The notes under the pieces are model-generated. The model was not told where the DNA came from and did no database searches. It saw nothing but the letters and a program-made list of their open reading frames with translations. Shown piece after piece: positions 43,285 through 51,435 of a stretch of 64,000 nt of DNA. Source of the DNA: Terrabacter sp. Ter38 (GTDB taxonomy: Bacteria > Actinomycetota > Actinomycetes > Actinomycetales > Dermatophilaceae); the NCBI RefSeq assembly GCF_024519435.1, contig NZ_JALJRZ010000006.1:186001-250000 (forward strand), read 5' to 3'. Position 1 is the first letter of the stretch. Every line of letters begins with the position of its first letter. The position numbers were made by a program, and so were the translations under genes.

Positions 43285-43805
43285 AGATCACCGGCACGAT
43301 GCGCGCCCTCGACGACACCCGCGGAGCGGTCCGCGTGGAGGACGTCTACGACACGGACATCCAGGACCTCTGGGAGGCGTGCACGAACCCCGAGCGGCTG
43401 GCCCGATGGATCGCCGAGGTCTCCGGGGATCTTCGCGTGGGCGGAACGGTGCACGCCGTCTTCACGAGCACGTGGACCGGACCGGCGACGGTCGAGGTCT
43501 GCGACGCGCCGCACCACCTGTTGCTGACGACCGAGCCCGGCACCGAGGACGAGAGCCAGATCGAGGCCTGGCTCACCACCGAGGGGACGAAGACCCGCCT
43601 CGTGGTCGAGGAGCGCGGACTGCCGGTCGGGCAGCTCCACTTCTACGGAGCCGGCTGGCAGGTCCACCTCGAGGACCTCGGACGCTCGCTGCGCAGCGGC
43701 GGCTCTGCTCACGACGGCGGCTGGTCGTCAGAGGCGCCCGCTCCCGCCTGGCAGGAACGCTGGACGGCGCTGACCCCCGCCTACGAGACCATGACGGACC
43801 GCTGA
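43281..43805 (+). CDS. SRPBCC/AHSA1 domain protein
   Basis: 174 aa from GTG at 43281. START-like helix-grip fold with VRVEDVYDTDIQDLWEACTN, RLARWIAEVSGDLRVGGTV, WTGPATVEVCDAPHHLLL and the C-terminal helix GWQVHLEDLGRSL. Known: AHSA1 proteins bind hydrophobic ligands or act as chaperone-activator-like proteins; specific role unknown. Encoded between ArsR and VOC with overlapping codons, so its partner is likely the same stress or ligand. Confidence 0.88.
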   Translation: MKITGTMRALDDTRGAVRVEDVYDTDIQDLWEACTNPERLARWIAEVSGDLRVGGTVHAVFTSTWTGPATVEVCDAPHHLLLTTEPGTEDESQIEAWLTTEGTKTRLVVEERGLPVGQLHFYGAGWQVHLEDLGRSLRSGGSAHDGGWSSEAPAPAWQERWTALTPAYETMTDR

Positions 43806-44185
43806 TGTCCGACACGATCCGCTTCGACGGGACGACGGTCAACGCGCCTCATGCGCTCGAGCTCGCGCAGTTCTATGCCGAGATCACGGGCGGACTGGCC
43901 AAGGGCTCGGCGCACTGGGCCGCGGTGAGCACCGGGGGCGCGCTCATCGCCTTCCAGCAGGTCGAGGACTTCCGGCCGCCGACCTGGCCAGGTGGTTCGG
44001 CGCCGATGCAGCTGCACCTCGACTTCTTCGTCGACGACCTCGCGGCGAGCGGGGCACGCGCGACCGCCGCCGGGGCCCGACTGCTCGAGGTCCAGCCCAA
44101 CGACCACTGCCGGGTCTACGCCGACCCGGCCGGCCACCCGTTCTGCCTGTCGACGTGGGAGGGACAGCAGCTCTTCGACAGCTGA
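43805..44185 (+). CDS. VOC family protein
   Basis: 126 aa from ATG at 43805. Two beta-alpha-beta-beta-beta motifs, with LELAQFYAEITGG, LHLDFFVDDLAASGARATAA and DPAGHPFCLSTWEG. Known: vicinal oxygen chelate fold; members include glyoxalases and drug-binding proteins. Metal ligands cannot be assigned confidently. Last gene of the ArsR cassette. The gene is 6 bp from the DUF222-HNH pseudogene end. Confidence 0.88.
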   Translation: MSDTIRFDGTTVNAPHALELAQFYAEITGGLAKGSAHWAAVSTGGALIAFQQVEDFRPPTWPGGSAPMQLHLDFFVDDLAASGARATAAGARLLEVQPNDHCRVYADPAGHPFCLSTWEGQQLFDS

Positions 44186-44191
44186 GCAGCC

Positions 44192-45657
44192 TCAGGTCGG
44201 GGTGAAGTCGACGAGGTGCGGGTGCAGGGTGCCACCGGAGGGCGCGGGGTAGCGGCGGCCGAGTCGGGCTGGTGGTCTGCGCCGGTCGGGCTGGTCCGAC
44301 TCGCCCGAGCCGTCCGGCTGGTTCGGTCCGGGGGTCAGGGTGAGCCGGGGTGGTGGGGGTGGTTGCCGTGGTTGCTGGGGTGGGCCGATGAGCAGGCCGG
44401 TGTCGGTGTGGAAGGTGAGCCCGTCGGGGTGGGTGGGGTCGCCGGTGAGGGTGAACTCGCCGCGGTGGTGTCCGTCGTGGTGGAAGGTGCACAGGGCCAG
44501 CAGGTTGCTGGTGTCGGTGGGGCCGCCGTCGCGCCAGTGGGTCAGGTGGTGGATCTCGAGGTGGCGGGTGCAGCCGCAGCCGGGGAAGCGGCAGCCGCGG
44601 TCGCGGTCCAGGACCAGGATGCGGGTGCGGTGCGGGACGACGCGGTGGGCGCGGCCGACGTTGACGGGGTGCCCGTCGGTCTCCCAGACCGGGGTCAGGG
44701 TCCCGTCACAGGTCAGCTGGTTCGTGATGTGTTGGGGCAGGCGGGGGCGGCCGGTGAGCCAGCCGCCGTCGGTGTCGAGGTGGACCTGCACCCGGTACCG
44801 GGCCCGCCGGGCTGCACCACCGGAACGGCCCGCACCGTCGGCGCTGCTTGTGGCGGCGTCGAGGGAGCGGGTGGCGAGCACGATGAGGGCGTCGGCCCAG
44901 GTGACGCGGGGCCGGCCGCCGTCGACCTCGGTCCAGCTCGGGTGCAGCACGTCGCCGTTGAGCAGCTGCCGGTCGGGCTCGACTCCCTCGGGGGACCCAT
45001 GGTGCTGAGGGTGTGGAAGAGGTGGTCCTTGGCCTCGGCGAGGGCGGACTCGACGAGGGCGCCGACCTCGGCCGGGGCGTCGTAGCGCAGCCGGAACCGC
45101 CCGTCGGCGTCCAGGCCCATGGACAGGTGGGCCGGTTCGACCGGCTCCGCCCTCACCGGTCCCACGTCGCTGATGGTGGCCTCGCCGGGCAGGGCGCGGC
45201 CGCGGTCGTCGACGCTGTCGGGTTGGAGGGTGAAGTCGTAGCGGGTGACGGTGCGCTGCAGCTGGGTCACCGTCGCGTGCTGGGCGAACTGCGCGACCGT
45301 GGTGTCGAACGCGGCCGGGGTGTGCCGGGCCACGACCGCGGCCGGGGTGTGCCGGGCCACGACCGCGGCCTGGTCCAGGCTGATCCGTCCCTCCCGCAAC
45401 GCCGCGACGGTCGCGGGCAGCTCCGCGGCGCGGCGCGCGAGCAGCACCATCGCGCCCGCCTGGCCCCGCGAGAGCCCGGCGCGGAGCATCAGCCAGTGCT
45501 CCGGCGACCGCAGCCCGGCGGCCTGCCAGGACCCGTCGGCCAGGACCGCGACGACGAGGTCGACGAACCGGGCGTGCGCGTCGTGCAGGTCGGCGGCCAG
45601 GGACGCGACGTGGTCCCAGTCCTGCTCGATCTGCTGCGTGCTCCGGCTCTGCTCCAT
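44192..45657 (-). pseudogene. DUF222/HNH endonuclease, frameshifted
   Basis: From ATG at 45657, the reading frame covers the DUF222 part (DLHDAHARFVDLVVAVLADG, SPEHWLMLRAGLSRGQAGAM) and reaches STMGPP, then shifts. The C-terminal half is in another frame: GVEPDRQLLNGDVLHPSWTE, HVDTDGG-like strand, and an HNH motif CRFPGCGCTRHLEIHHL with HWRDGGPTDTSNLLALC and FHHDGHH. The break lies at a C5 run (plus-strand GGGGG at 44990-44994); adding one C restores GPPEGVEPDRQ. It could be a true mutation or an assembly error. A 27-bp exact in-frame duplication sits in the N-terminal part. These proteins are common multicopy HNH enzymes in actinobacteria. Confidence 0.85.
45311..45364. repeat. Exact 27-bp tandem duplication in DUF222 gene
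   Basis: The 27-bp unit 45311-45337 is repeated exactly at 45338-45364, duplicating the peptide VVARHTPAA. In frame, so it adds nine residues. Recent, because the two copies are identical. Confidence 0.95.
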
Positions 45658-45674
45658 ATCCTTGATCGTACAGG

Positions 45675-45684
45675 TGTTCGAACA
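45675..45684. promoter_or_regulatory. Short palindrome upstream of DUF222-HNH gene
   Basis: TGTTCGAACA, a perfect 10-bp palindrome, 18 nt upstream of the pseudogene's ATG. Possible operator, but it does not match the spaced LexA box. Confidence 0.35.
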
Positions 45685-45801
45685 ACCGGACAAGACTTGT
45701 CCACATGAAAACGTCTGTCCCGCAATGGTTTACGTCTCAACGTGACGCGCCGGACGGCATACCTCTGCGGCTGGACGGCCGCTCGTGGGTAAGGATGGGG
45801 C

Positions 45802-46677
45802 ATGCCAGAGCCCACGCGCCCGCAGACCCCCGACGACACCATCGGGGCGCGCGACCTCACCACCTGGCACACCCGCTTCGGCCGGTGGCTCGTCGCCCTC
45901 TTCGCCGGCCTGGCCCGCGTCTCACGCCCGGCCGCACGGCGCGTCGCCTCGTGGTCCTCCGCCCACATCGCTTTCGTCGTCTTCTCCGTCATCGCGCTCA
46001 TCGTCATGGTCGCCCTCGTCGAGGGCATCGAGACCATCTACGAGGGTGTCGTCGGGCGCGACGGGTTGACCGCCGTCGACCAGCCGGTCCTCGATTCGGC
46101 GATCACGCTCCGCTCCCCCGGGCTCGACTCCGCCGTCACGGCCTTCACCGATGTCGGCGGTCCGGTCGGCATGCCGATCCTCGCCCTCGTCGCCGTGGCG
46201 ATCATCACGTGGCGTCGTCGCCGGTGGACGCCGATCGTCCTCACCGTCATCGCCGCGGCCGGGTCACTCGCCATGACGATCGTCGGCAAGAACTTTGTCG
46301 ACCGCGCCCGCCCACCGGCTTCGCTCGCCGTGCCACCGCTCGAGATCTCGCCGTCGTTCCCGAGCGGCCACACCCTCAACGCGACCGTGCTGACGACGAT
46401 CGTCGTCTACCTCGTCCTCATCGAGACGACAGCAGCCTGGCAGCGGGCTCTCGCGATCACGCTCGGCACGATCTTCGTCCTCACGATGGGGCTCTCCCGT
46501 GTCTTCCTCGGGCACCACTGGCTCACCGACGTGCTCGCCGGCTGGCTCATCGGCCTGGCCTGGGCCCTCGCCGTCATCACCGCGCACCGCCTCTGGCTCA
46601 CCCTGCGCGAGCGACCCGAGACGGCGCGCGGCGACGCCACCGACGCCCCCGACGCCCCCGACACCGCTGTCGCGTGA
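45802..46677 (+). CDS. PAP2 family phosphatase (membrane)
   Basis: 291 aa from ATG. Six membrane segments; PAP2 motifs: I, GKNFVDRARPP (K..R..RP), II, SFPSGHTLNAT (PSGH), III, SRVFLGHHWLTDVLAG (SR....H...D). All catalytic residues are present. Known: dephosphorylates undecaprenyl-diphosphate or phosphatidate on the outer membrane face. C-terminal tail DAPDAPDTAVA is a small repeat. Preceded by 144 bp non-coding sequence shared with the DUF222 gene; convergent with the ABC permease. Confidence 0.93.
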   Translation: MPEPTRPQTPDDTIGARDLTTWHTRFGRWLVALFAGLARVSRPAARRVASWSSAHIAFVVFSVIALIVMVALVEGIETIYEGVVGRDGLTAVDQPVLDSAITLRSPGLDSAVTAFTDVGGPVGMPILALVAVAIITWRRRRWTPIVLTVIAAAGSLAMTIVGKNFVDRARPPASLAVPPLEISPSFPSGHTLNATVLTTIVVYLVLIETTAAWQRALAITLGTIFVLTMGLSRVFLGHHWLTDVLAGWLIGLAWALAVITAHRLWLTLRERPETARGDATDAPDAPDTAVA

Positions 46678-47586
46678 CTACTCCTTGACGGCGCCCTCGA
46701 GCGAGCCGGAGATGATCCGCTTCTGGAAGACGAAGAACATCAACGCCACCGGGATCGTCATGAGCACCGCCGCGGCGAGCTTGAGCGGGTAGCGGTTGCC
46801 CGCGCCCAGCGCTCCCGTGAGGAGCCCGGCGACACCGGTGGTCAGGGTGTTCGTCTCGGGCGAGGCCCGCGACACGAGGAAGTGCGGCAGCTCGTTCCAC
46901 GACGACTGGAACGCGATGATCGTGATGGTGATGAGCGCCGGCTTCGCGACGGGCAGCACGACCGACCAGAAGGTCCGGAAGACGCCGGCCCCGTCGAGCT
47001 TGGCGGCCTCCTCGAGGCTGACCGGGATCGACTCGAAGAAGTTCTTCATGATGAAGACGCCGGCCGCGTCGGCGACGAGCGGCAGGATCATGCCGCTGTA
47101 CGTGTCGTACATCCCGAGCTGCTTGATGATGAGGAACTTCGGGATGAGCAGCACGACGCCCGGCACCGCCAGCGTCACGACGATCGCCAGGGTCACCGCC
47201 CCGCGGCCGCGGAACCGCAGGCGCGCCAACGCATACCCGGCGAGCGAGTCGAAGAAGACGCGTCCCGCGGTGACGAAGAGCGCGACGACCACCGAGTTGG
47301 TGAACCACAGCCCGAAGTCCTGCTGGAAGAGCTGCTGGTAGGCCGCCGTCGTGAAGTTCGACGGGATGGGGTTGAGCGGGTTCGCCGTCGCGTCCGAGTC
47401 GGTCTTGAAGCTCGTGCCGATCTGGATGATGAACGGGAAGAGGTAGAGCAGCGCGAAGACCGTCAGCGCCGAGTAGCCGAGGGCCTTGAGGATCGCCGTC
47501 CGGGTCGCGTGCGGCCGCGGAGCAGCCTTCGGCGTCTCGGGGTCGGGGGCGCCGACGTGGCGGTCGGTCAGGGTGGTCTGGCTCAT
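46678..47586 (-). CDS. Carbohydrate ABC transporter permease (MalG-type)
   Basis: 302 aa from ATG. Six membrane helices; N-terminal LGYSALTVFALLYLFPFIIQ; the cytoplasmic EAA loop is SLEEAAKLDGAGVFRTFWSV; C-terminal QKRIISGSLEGAVKE is characteristic of MalG-like subunits. Ends the operon with a start overlapping the MalF-type gene stop (ATGA). Known: with the MalF partner, forms the membrane pore; no ATPase gene is in this cluster, so a shared MsiK-type ATPase is probably used. Confidence 0.95.
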   Translation of the reverse strand: MSQTTLTDRHVGAPDPETPKAAPRPHATRTAILKALGYSALTVFALLYLFPFIIQIGTSFKTDSDATANPLNPIPSNFTTAAYQQLFQQDFGLWFTNSVVVALFVTAGRVFFDSLAGYALARLRFRGRGAVTLAIVVTLAVPGVVLLIPKFLIIKQLGMYDTYSGMILPLVADAAGVFIMKNFFESIPVSLEEAAKLDGAGVFRTFWSVVLPVAKPALITITIIAFQSSWNELPHFLVSRASPETNTLTTGVAGLLTGALGAGNRYPLKLAAAVLMTIPVALMFFVFQKRIISGSLEGAVKE

Positions 47587-48707
47587 GTCGTCGGTCCCGT
47601 CGTCGACGTCGGGTGCTGGGGTGGTGCGGCGATGGGCTGGCTGCGGAGCCGCCCGAAGAAGCCGCGAGTGCTGGCGTCGCGGTCACGCAGGACGAGCGAC
47701 TGGATCGCGGTGAAGACGATGATGATCCCGAAGAGCACGAACGACATGGCCGTGCCGGATCCCCACTGCCCGTTGTTGATCGACTGGTCGTAGCTGAGGA
47801 AGGCCGGGGTCAGGGTCGTCTTGCCCGGGTTGCCCTTGCTCATGATGTAGACCTGATCGAAGACCTGCCAGGTCCCGATCAACCCGAGCGTCAGCACCGT
47901 GAACAGGGTCGGGCGCAGGAGCGGGATCGTGATCGACCGCATCGTCCGCCACCGTGACGCGCCGTCGATCGACGCGGCCTCGTAGACGTCGGCCGAGATG
48001 TTCTGCAGCCCCGCGAGGAAGAGGAGCATGTAGCCGCCGGCCGACACCCAGATGACGAGCGCGATGATCGTCAGCATGGCCACGGACGGGCCGGAGAGCC
48101 AGTCCCACCAGGTCAGCCCGAGGAAGTCGCGCGACGTCAGCGCCGCCGGACCAGCGCCGTCGGCGCCACCGCCGATCCCGACCCAGCCGAGCATGATGTG
48201 GAGGACACCGCGGGGGTCGGCGAACCACTGGGGACCGTCGATGCCGAAGATCCCGAGCAGGGCGTTGACCGAGCCGCCGCCGGCGAAGAGGAAGAGGAAG
48301 ACGGACGCGATCGCGACCGAGCTCGTCACCGAGGGGAAGTAGTACGAGGTGCGGAAGAAGCTGAGCCCCTTGAGCCGCCGCTGGTTGAGCAGTAGCGCGA
48401 GAGCGAGCGCGAGCACTGTCTGGATCGGCACGACGATGAGCACGTAGTAGAAGTTGTTGCGCAGCGACGTCGCGAAGTCGCTCCGCGTCAGGGAGTCCTC
48501 GGTGAGCAGCTGTCGGTAGTTGTCGGCGCCGACGAAGGAGACGCCCGAGCTGAGCGGTGATCCGCGGCCGTTCCAGTCGCTGACACTCACCCAGAAGGCG
48601 ATGACGATCGGTGCGACGAGGAACAGCCCGAGGACGATGATGACGGGGCTGACGAAGAGCCAGCCCGAGCGGGTCTCTGACGCGCGTGCGGATCCGCCTC
48701 TGCGCAT
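47583..48707 (-). CDS. Carbohydrate ABC transporter permease (MalF-type)
   Basis: 374 aa from ATG. Six or more membrane segments; TSYYFPSVTSSVAIASVFLF, an extra-cytoplasmic loop of about 60 residues with WFADPRGVLHIMLGWVG, and the EAA loop DVYEAASIDGASRWRTMRSI. Matches sugar-permease MalF-type subunits. Second permease of the LacI-regulated operon. Its start is 82 bp downstream of the binding protein stop. Confidence 0.95.
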   Translation of the reverse strand: MRRGGSARASETRSGWLFVSPVIIVLGLFLVAPIVIAFWVSVSDWNGRGSPLSSGVSFVGADNYRQLLTEDSLTRSDFATSLRNNFYYVLIVVPIQTVLALALALLLNQRRLKGLSFFRTSYYFPSVTSSVAIASVFLFLFAGGGSVNALLGIFGIDGPQWFADPRGVLHIMLGWVGIGGGADGAGPAALTSRDFLGLTWWDWLSGPSVAMLTIIALVIWVSAGGYMLLFLAGLQNISADVYEAASIDGASRWRTMRSITIPLLRPTLFTVLTLGLIGTWQVFDQVYIMSKGNPGKTTLTPAFLSYDQSINNGQWGSGTAMSFVLFGIIIVFTAIQSLVLRDRDASTRGFFGRLRSQPIAAPPQHPTSTTGPTT

Positions 48708-48789
48708 GGTGGTGCCCTCCTGGTCAGAGGAGCGGCGTGGGGGCCGGGATGGGGGCCGGCCGCCACGCCGGGGGTGGGGTCGGGAGGAC

Positions 48790-50043
48790 TTACTTGAGGA
48801 CGGCGTCGCCGTTCTTCTGGAGGCGGGCCAGCATGGCCTTCGGGTCGGCGCCCGGGAGGCCCTGCAGCTGCGTGTCGAAGTCCTTGAGCACGGGGTCCAT
48901 GCCGGCGACGGTGACCGGGCCCTGGGCGTACTCCGCTCCGGCGAGGAACGCGGCCTCGTCGGGGAAGGCGGCCTTGTAGCCGTCGCCTGCTGACTTGAGC
49001 GACGGCATGACGCCGAGGCCCTTCGCGAGCGCGAGAGCCGGCTCGGCGGTCGAGAGGTACTTGACGAGGTCGACGGCCGCGGCCTGGTTCTTGCTCGCGG
49101 AGGCGACGCCGTAGCACTGCGTGAACGACAGCGTGCCCTTGCCCTTGGGGCCCTCGGGCAGCTCGAAGGCCTTCCACTTGAGGTCGGGGAAGTCGTTCTT
49201 GACGGCGCCCTTGATCCAGTTGCCCTCGATCGTCATGGCGGCCTTGCCCTTGCCGATGGCCTCGCCGCCCCAGCCCGAGTCGACGCCCTTCGGATAGGCG
49301 GTGGAGCCGCTCGCCAGCAGCTTCTGCACCTCCTGAAGACCGGCGAGGTTCTCGGGGGTGTCGGCCGTCATCTGGGTCTGGTCGGCGTTCGTGATCCAGC
49401 CGCCGGCCTGCTTCATGAAGGCGCCGATGCGGTCACGCGTGTCGCCGATGACGAGGCCCTTGACCCCTCCGGTCGTCAGCTTCTTGGCGACCGTCTCGAG
49501 GTCGGCCCACGTCTTGGGGACGTCGGCGTCGGTCAGCCCGGCCTTGGTCCACAGGTCGGTGTTGACGATGAGGGCGAGCGTCGAGAAGTCCTTCGGCGCA
49601 CAGTAGAACTTGTTGTCGTACGTGAAGGTCTTGACGAGGCCGTCGTAGAAGTCGCTCTTCATGTCGAGCTGGTCGCCGTAGGCGAGCATGTTGCCGGCCT
49701 TGGCGTACGTCGGGAAGACGTTGGCGTCGGTGAAGAAGACGTCGGGCGGCGAGCCGGCCGCGAAGCCCTGGGTCAGCTGCTGGTTGATGTCGGAGGCGGC
49801 GACGACCTGGACCTTGTTGCCGGTCTTGGTCTCCCAGGCCTTGACGGTGTCCTGCTGGAGCTTGACGTCTGCCGGGCCGTTCGAGGTGATCATGAACGTG
49901 ATCGTGACCGGGCCGCTCGCGGGCGGCTGCGTCGCGCCGCTGCCGCCGCTGTTGTCGAAGCCGCCTCCGCCGCCGCACGCGGCGAGCGCGAGCACTCCGG
50001 TGAGGCAGGCTGCGACGGCCGCCGTGGTGGTCTTGCGTGACAT
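48790..50043 (-). CDS. Sugar ABC transporter substrate-binding lipoprotein
   Basis: 417 aa from ATG at 50043, AGGAG 8 nt upstream, so the upstream in-frame ATG at 50082 is rejected. Lipobox LALAACGG; a long Gly-rich linker follows. SBP family 1 fold: ITFMITSNGPADVKLQQDTV, QLTQGFAAGSPPDVFFTDAN, AMTIEGNWIKGAVKND, VDLVKYLSTAEPALALA. Known: binds an oligosaccharide outside the membrane and delivers it to the permeases. Cotranscribed with lacI (51 bp gap) and the permeases. Confidence 0.95.
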   Translation of the reverse strand: MSRKTTTAAVAACLTGVLALAACGGGGGFDNSGGSGATQPPASGPVTITFMITSNGPADVKLQQDTVKAWETKTGNKVQVVAASDINQQLTQGFAAGSPPDVFFTDANVFPTYAKAGNMLAYGDQLDMKSDFYDGLVKTFTYDNKFYCAPKDFSTLALIVNTDLWTKAGLTDADVPKTWADLETVAKKLTTGGVKGLVIGDTRDRIGAFMKQAGGWITNADQTQMTADTPENLAGLQEVQKLLASGSTAYPKGVDSGWGGEAIGKGKAAMTIEGNWIKGAVKNDFPDLKWKAFELPEGPKGKGTLSFTQCYGVASASKNQAAAVDLVKYLSTAEPALALAKGLGVMPSLKSAGDGYKAAFPDEAAFLAGAEYAQGPVTVAGMDPVLKDFDTQLQGLPGADPKAMLARLQKNGDAVLK

Positions 50044-50093
50044 CGGTGTCTCCTGTTTCGGGTGGTGGTGGGTCAGCAGCACGTGCCCCTGGA

Positions 50094-51218
50094 TCAGGGG
50101 CGTATGCCGGGTGGTTCGTCGTCGGGCCGCGCTTGCTTGGCGGTGGGTCGGGTGCCGGCACGCGCGGGGGCGGCCGGCTCGCGCACGCTCGAGGCGCGCA
50201 CGGTCAGGGAGGGCTCGAGCAGCACCGGGCCGGGTGACGTCGTGGGGTCGACGAGCATGTCCCAGGCGGTGCGAGCGGCCTCGGCCACGGGCTGATGGAC
50301 GCTCGTCAGCTGCATGGCGGCGGCGACGTCGGTGTCGTCGAAGCCGACGACACCGACGTCGCGCCCGGGCTCGAGGCCACGATTGCGGACGGCGCGCAGG
50401 ACACCGAGGGCGAGCAGGTCGGAGGCGCAGACGACGGCCGAGTCGGGGCCGAGCCGGTCGAGCAGACGTGCGGCGGCGTCGGTCGCCTCGTCGAGGTCCT
50501 GCACCGCCTCGGCGGTCGGGGCATCGCCCGTGACGCCGAGCTCGGCGAGGCCGTCGGACCAGCCCTGCCGGCGGTTGTCACCGACTGGTGAGCCGGTGGG
50601 CCAGCCGAGCCAGCCGATCTGGGCATAGCCGGCCTCGGCGAGGTGCCGCACGGCCTGGAGCACCCCGGCGTGGCCGTCGACGTCGACCCAGCGCGTCAGC
50701 TCGGGCAGGTCCCACACCCGTCCGAACGACACGAACGGCACGTGCTGCTCGAGCAGCCAGGGCGGGCGGGGGTCGGCGTGCCGTGTGTCCGCAAGGACGA
50801 AGCCGTCGACGAGACCGCTCGCGAGGGTCTGTCGGTAGCCGGCGATGACGTCGTCCGGGTCGGGCGCGAAGGCGACGAGGTGGCTGGCGTGGGACGGCGC
50901 CGACACGGTGAGCTCGACGAGGAACTCGTCGAGGATGTGGCCGAGGCGGCGGTGCCCGGACGGGTTCACCTCGAAGCCGTAGGCCGAGGCGCGTCGGCGC
51001 CGGAGCTGCTGGGCGGAGACGTGCGGGGTGAAGCGCAGCCGCTCGATCTCCCGGAGCACCCGCTCGAGGGTGTCGGGGGCGACCTTGTGCGGTCGGTTGA
51101 GGGCGTTGCTCACCGTCTGACGGGACACACCCGCGGCCTCGGCGACGTCGACGATCGTCGGGCGCGACGGGGTGGCGACAGCGTCACGCCCGGCCTCTCG
51201 GCTCTCGTCGGTGGTCAC
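50094..51218 (-). CDS. LacI family transcriptional regulator
   Basis: 374 aa from GTG at 51218 (AAGGGAG upstream). HTH: RPTIVDVAEAAGVSRQTVSN with hinge helix ALNRPHKVAPDTLERV. Effector domain about 75-345 (HLAEAGYAQIGWLGWP, DSAVVCASDLLALGVLRAVR, VVGFDDTDVAAAMQLTSVHQ). Known: represses sugar genes until the sugar binds. First gene of the operon with the binding protein and permeases; divergent from the debranching-type gene, with several palindromes between. The C-terminal tail (from about 350) is Ala/Pro/Arg-rich. Confidence 0.95.
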   Translation of the reverse strand: MTTDESREAGRDAVATPSRPTIVDVAEAAGVSRQTVSNALNRPHKVAPDTLERVLREIERLRFTPHVSAQQLRRRRASAYGFEVNPSGHRRLGHILDEFLVELTVSAPSHASHLVAFAPDPDDVIAGYRQTLASGLVDGFVLADTRHADPRPPWLLEQHVPFVSFGRVWDLPELTRWVDVDGHAGVLQAVRHLAEAGYAQIGWLGWPTGSPVGDNRRQGWSDGLAELGVTGDAPTAEAVQDLDEATDAAARLLDRLGPDSAVVCASDLLALGVLRAVRNRGLEPGRDVGVVGFDDTDVAAAMQLTSVHQPVAEAARTAWDMLVDPTTSPGPVLLEPSLTVRASSVREPAAPARAGTRPTAKQARPDDEPPGIRP

Positions 51219-51263
51219 CCGTCACGCTCCCTTGCGCTTGGTCCCGGTCCCTCGCGGGCCGTG

Positions 51264-51299
51264 TTGATCGTTCAAAACGGAACGGACTTGAACGTTCAT
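51264..51299. promoter_or_regulatory. Candidate LacI operator pair
   Basis: TTGATCGTTCAA at 51264-51275 and TTGAACGTTCAT at 51288-51299 are one mismatch each from the symmetrical TTGAACGTTCAA, with centres 24 bp apart and a central CG typical of LacI family sites. Region is relatively AT-rich, between lacI and the glucosidase gene. Confidence 0.6.
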
Positions 51300-51331
51300 A
51301 CGAGAGGGAGCATGCTCTGGTCTGCCCCGAT

Positions 51332-51349
51332 GGTCAAGCATGCTTGACC
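51332..51349. promoter_or_regulatory. Perfect 18-bp palindrome upstream of glucosidase gene
   Basis: GGTCAAGCATGCTTGACC is a perfect 18-bp palindrome about 86 bp upstream of the GTG at 51436. Distinct from the TTGAACGTTCAA pair, so a second regulator or alternative operator could act here. Confidence 0.6.
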
Positions 51350-51435
51350 GTTCCGTGACAGGTTTGGTCGGGCGCCTCCGGCGTCCCCCAGCTCCTCTCC
51401 GGCAACGACCCCTGCTCCCGACGGAAGGCCCCTCG

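Noticed and set aside
45675-45684. TGTTCGAACA as a LexA/SOS box
   Set aside because: SOS boxes need the GAAC and GTTC half sites separated by four bases in the order GAAC-N4-GTTC; here they are adjacent and inverted.
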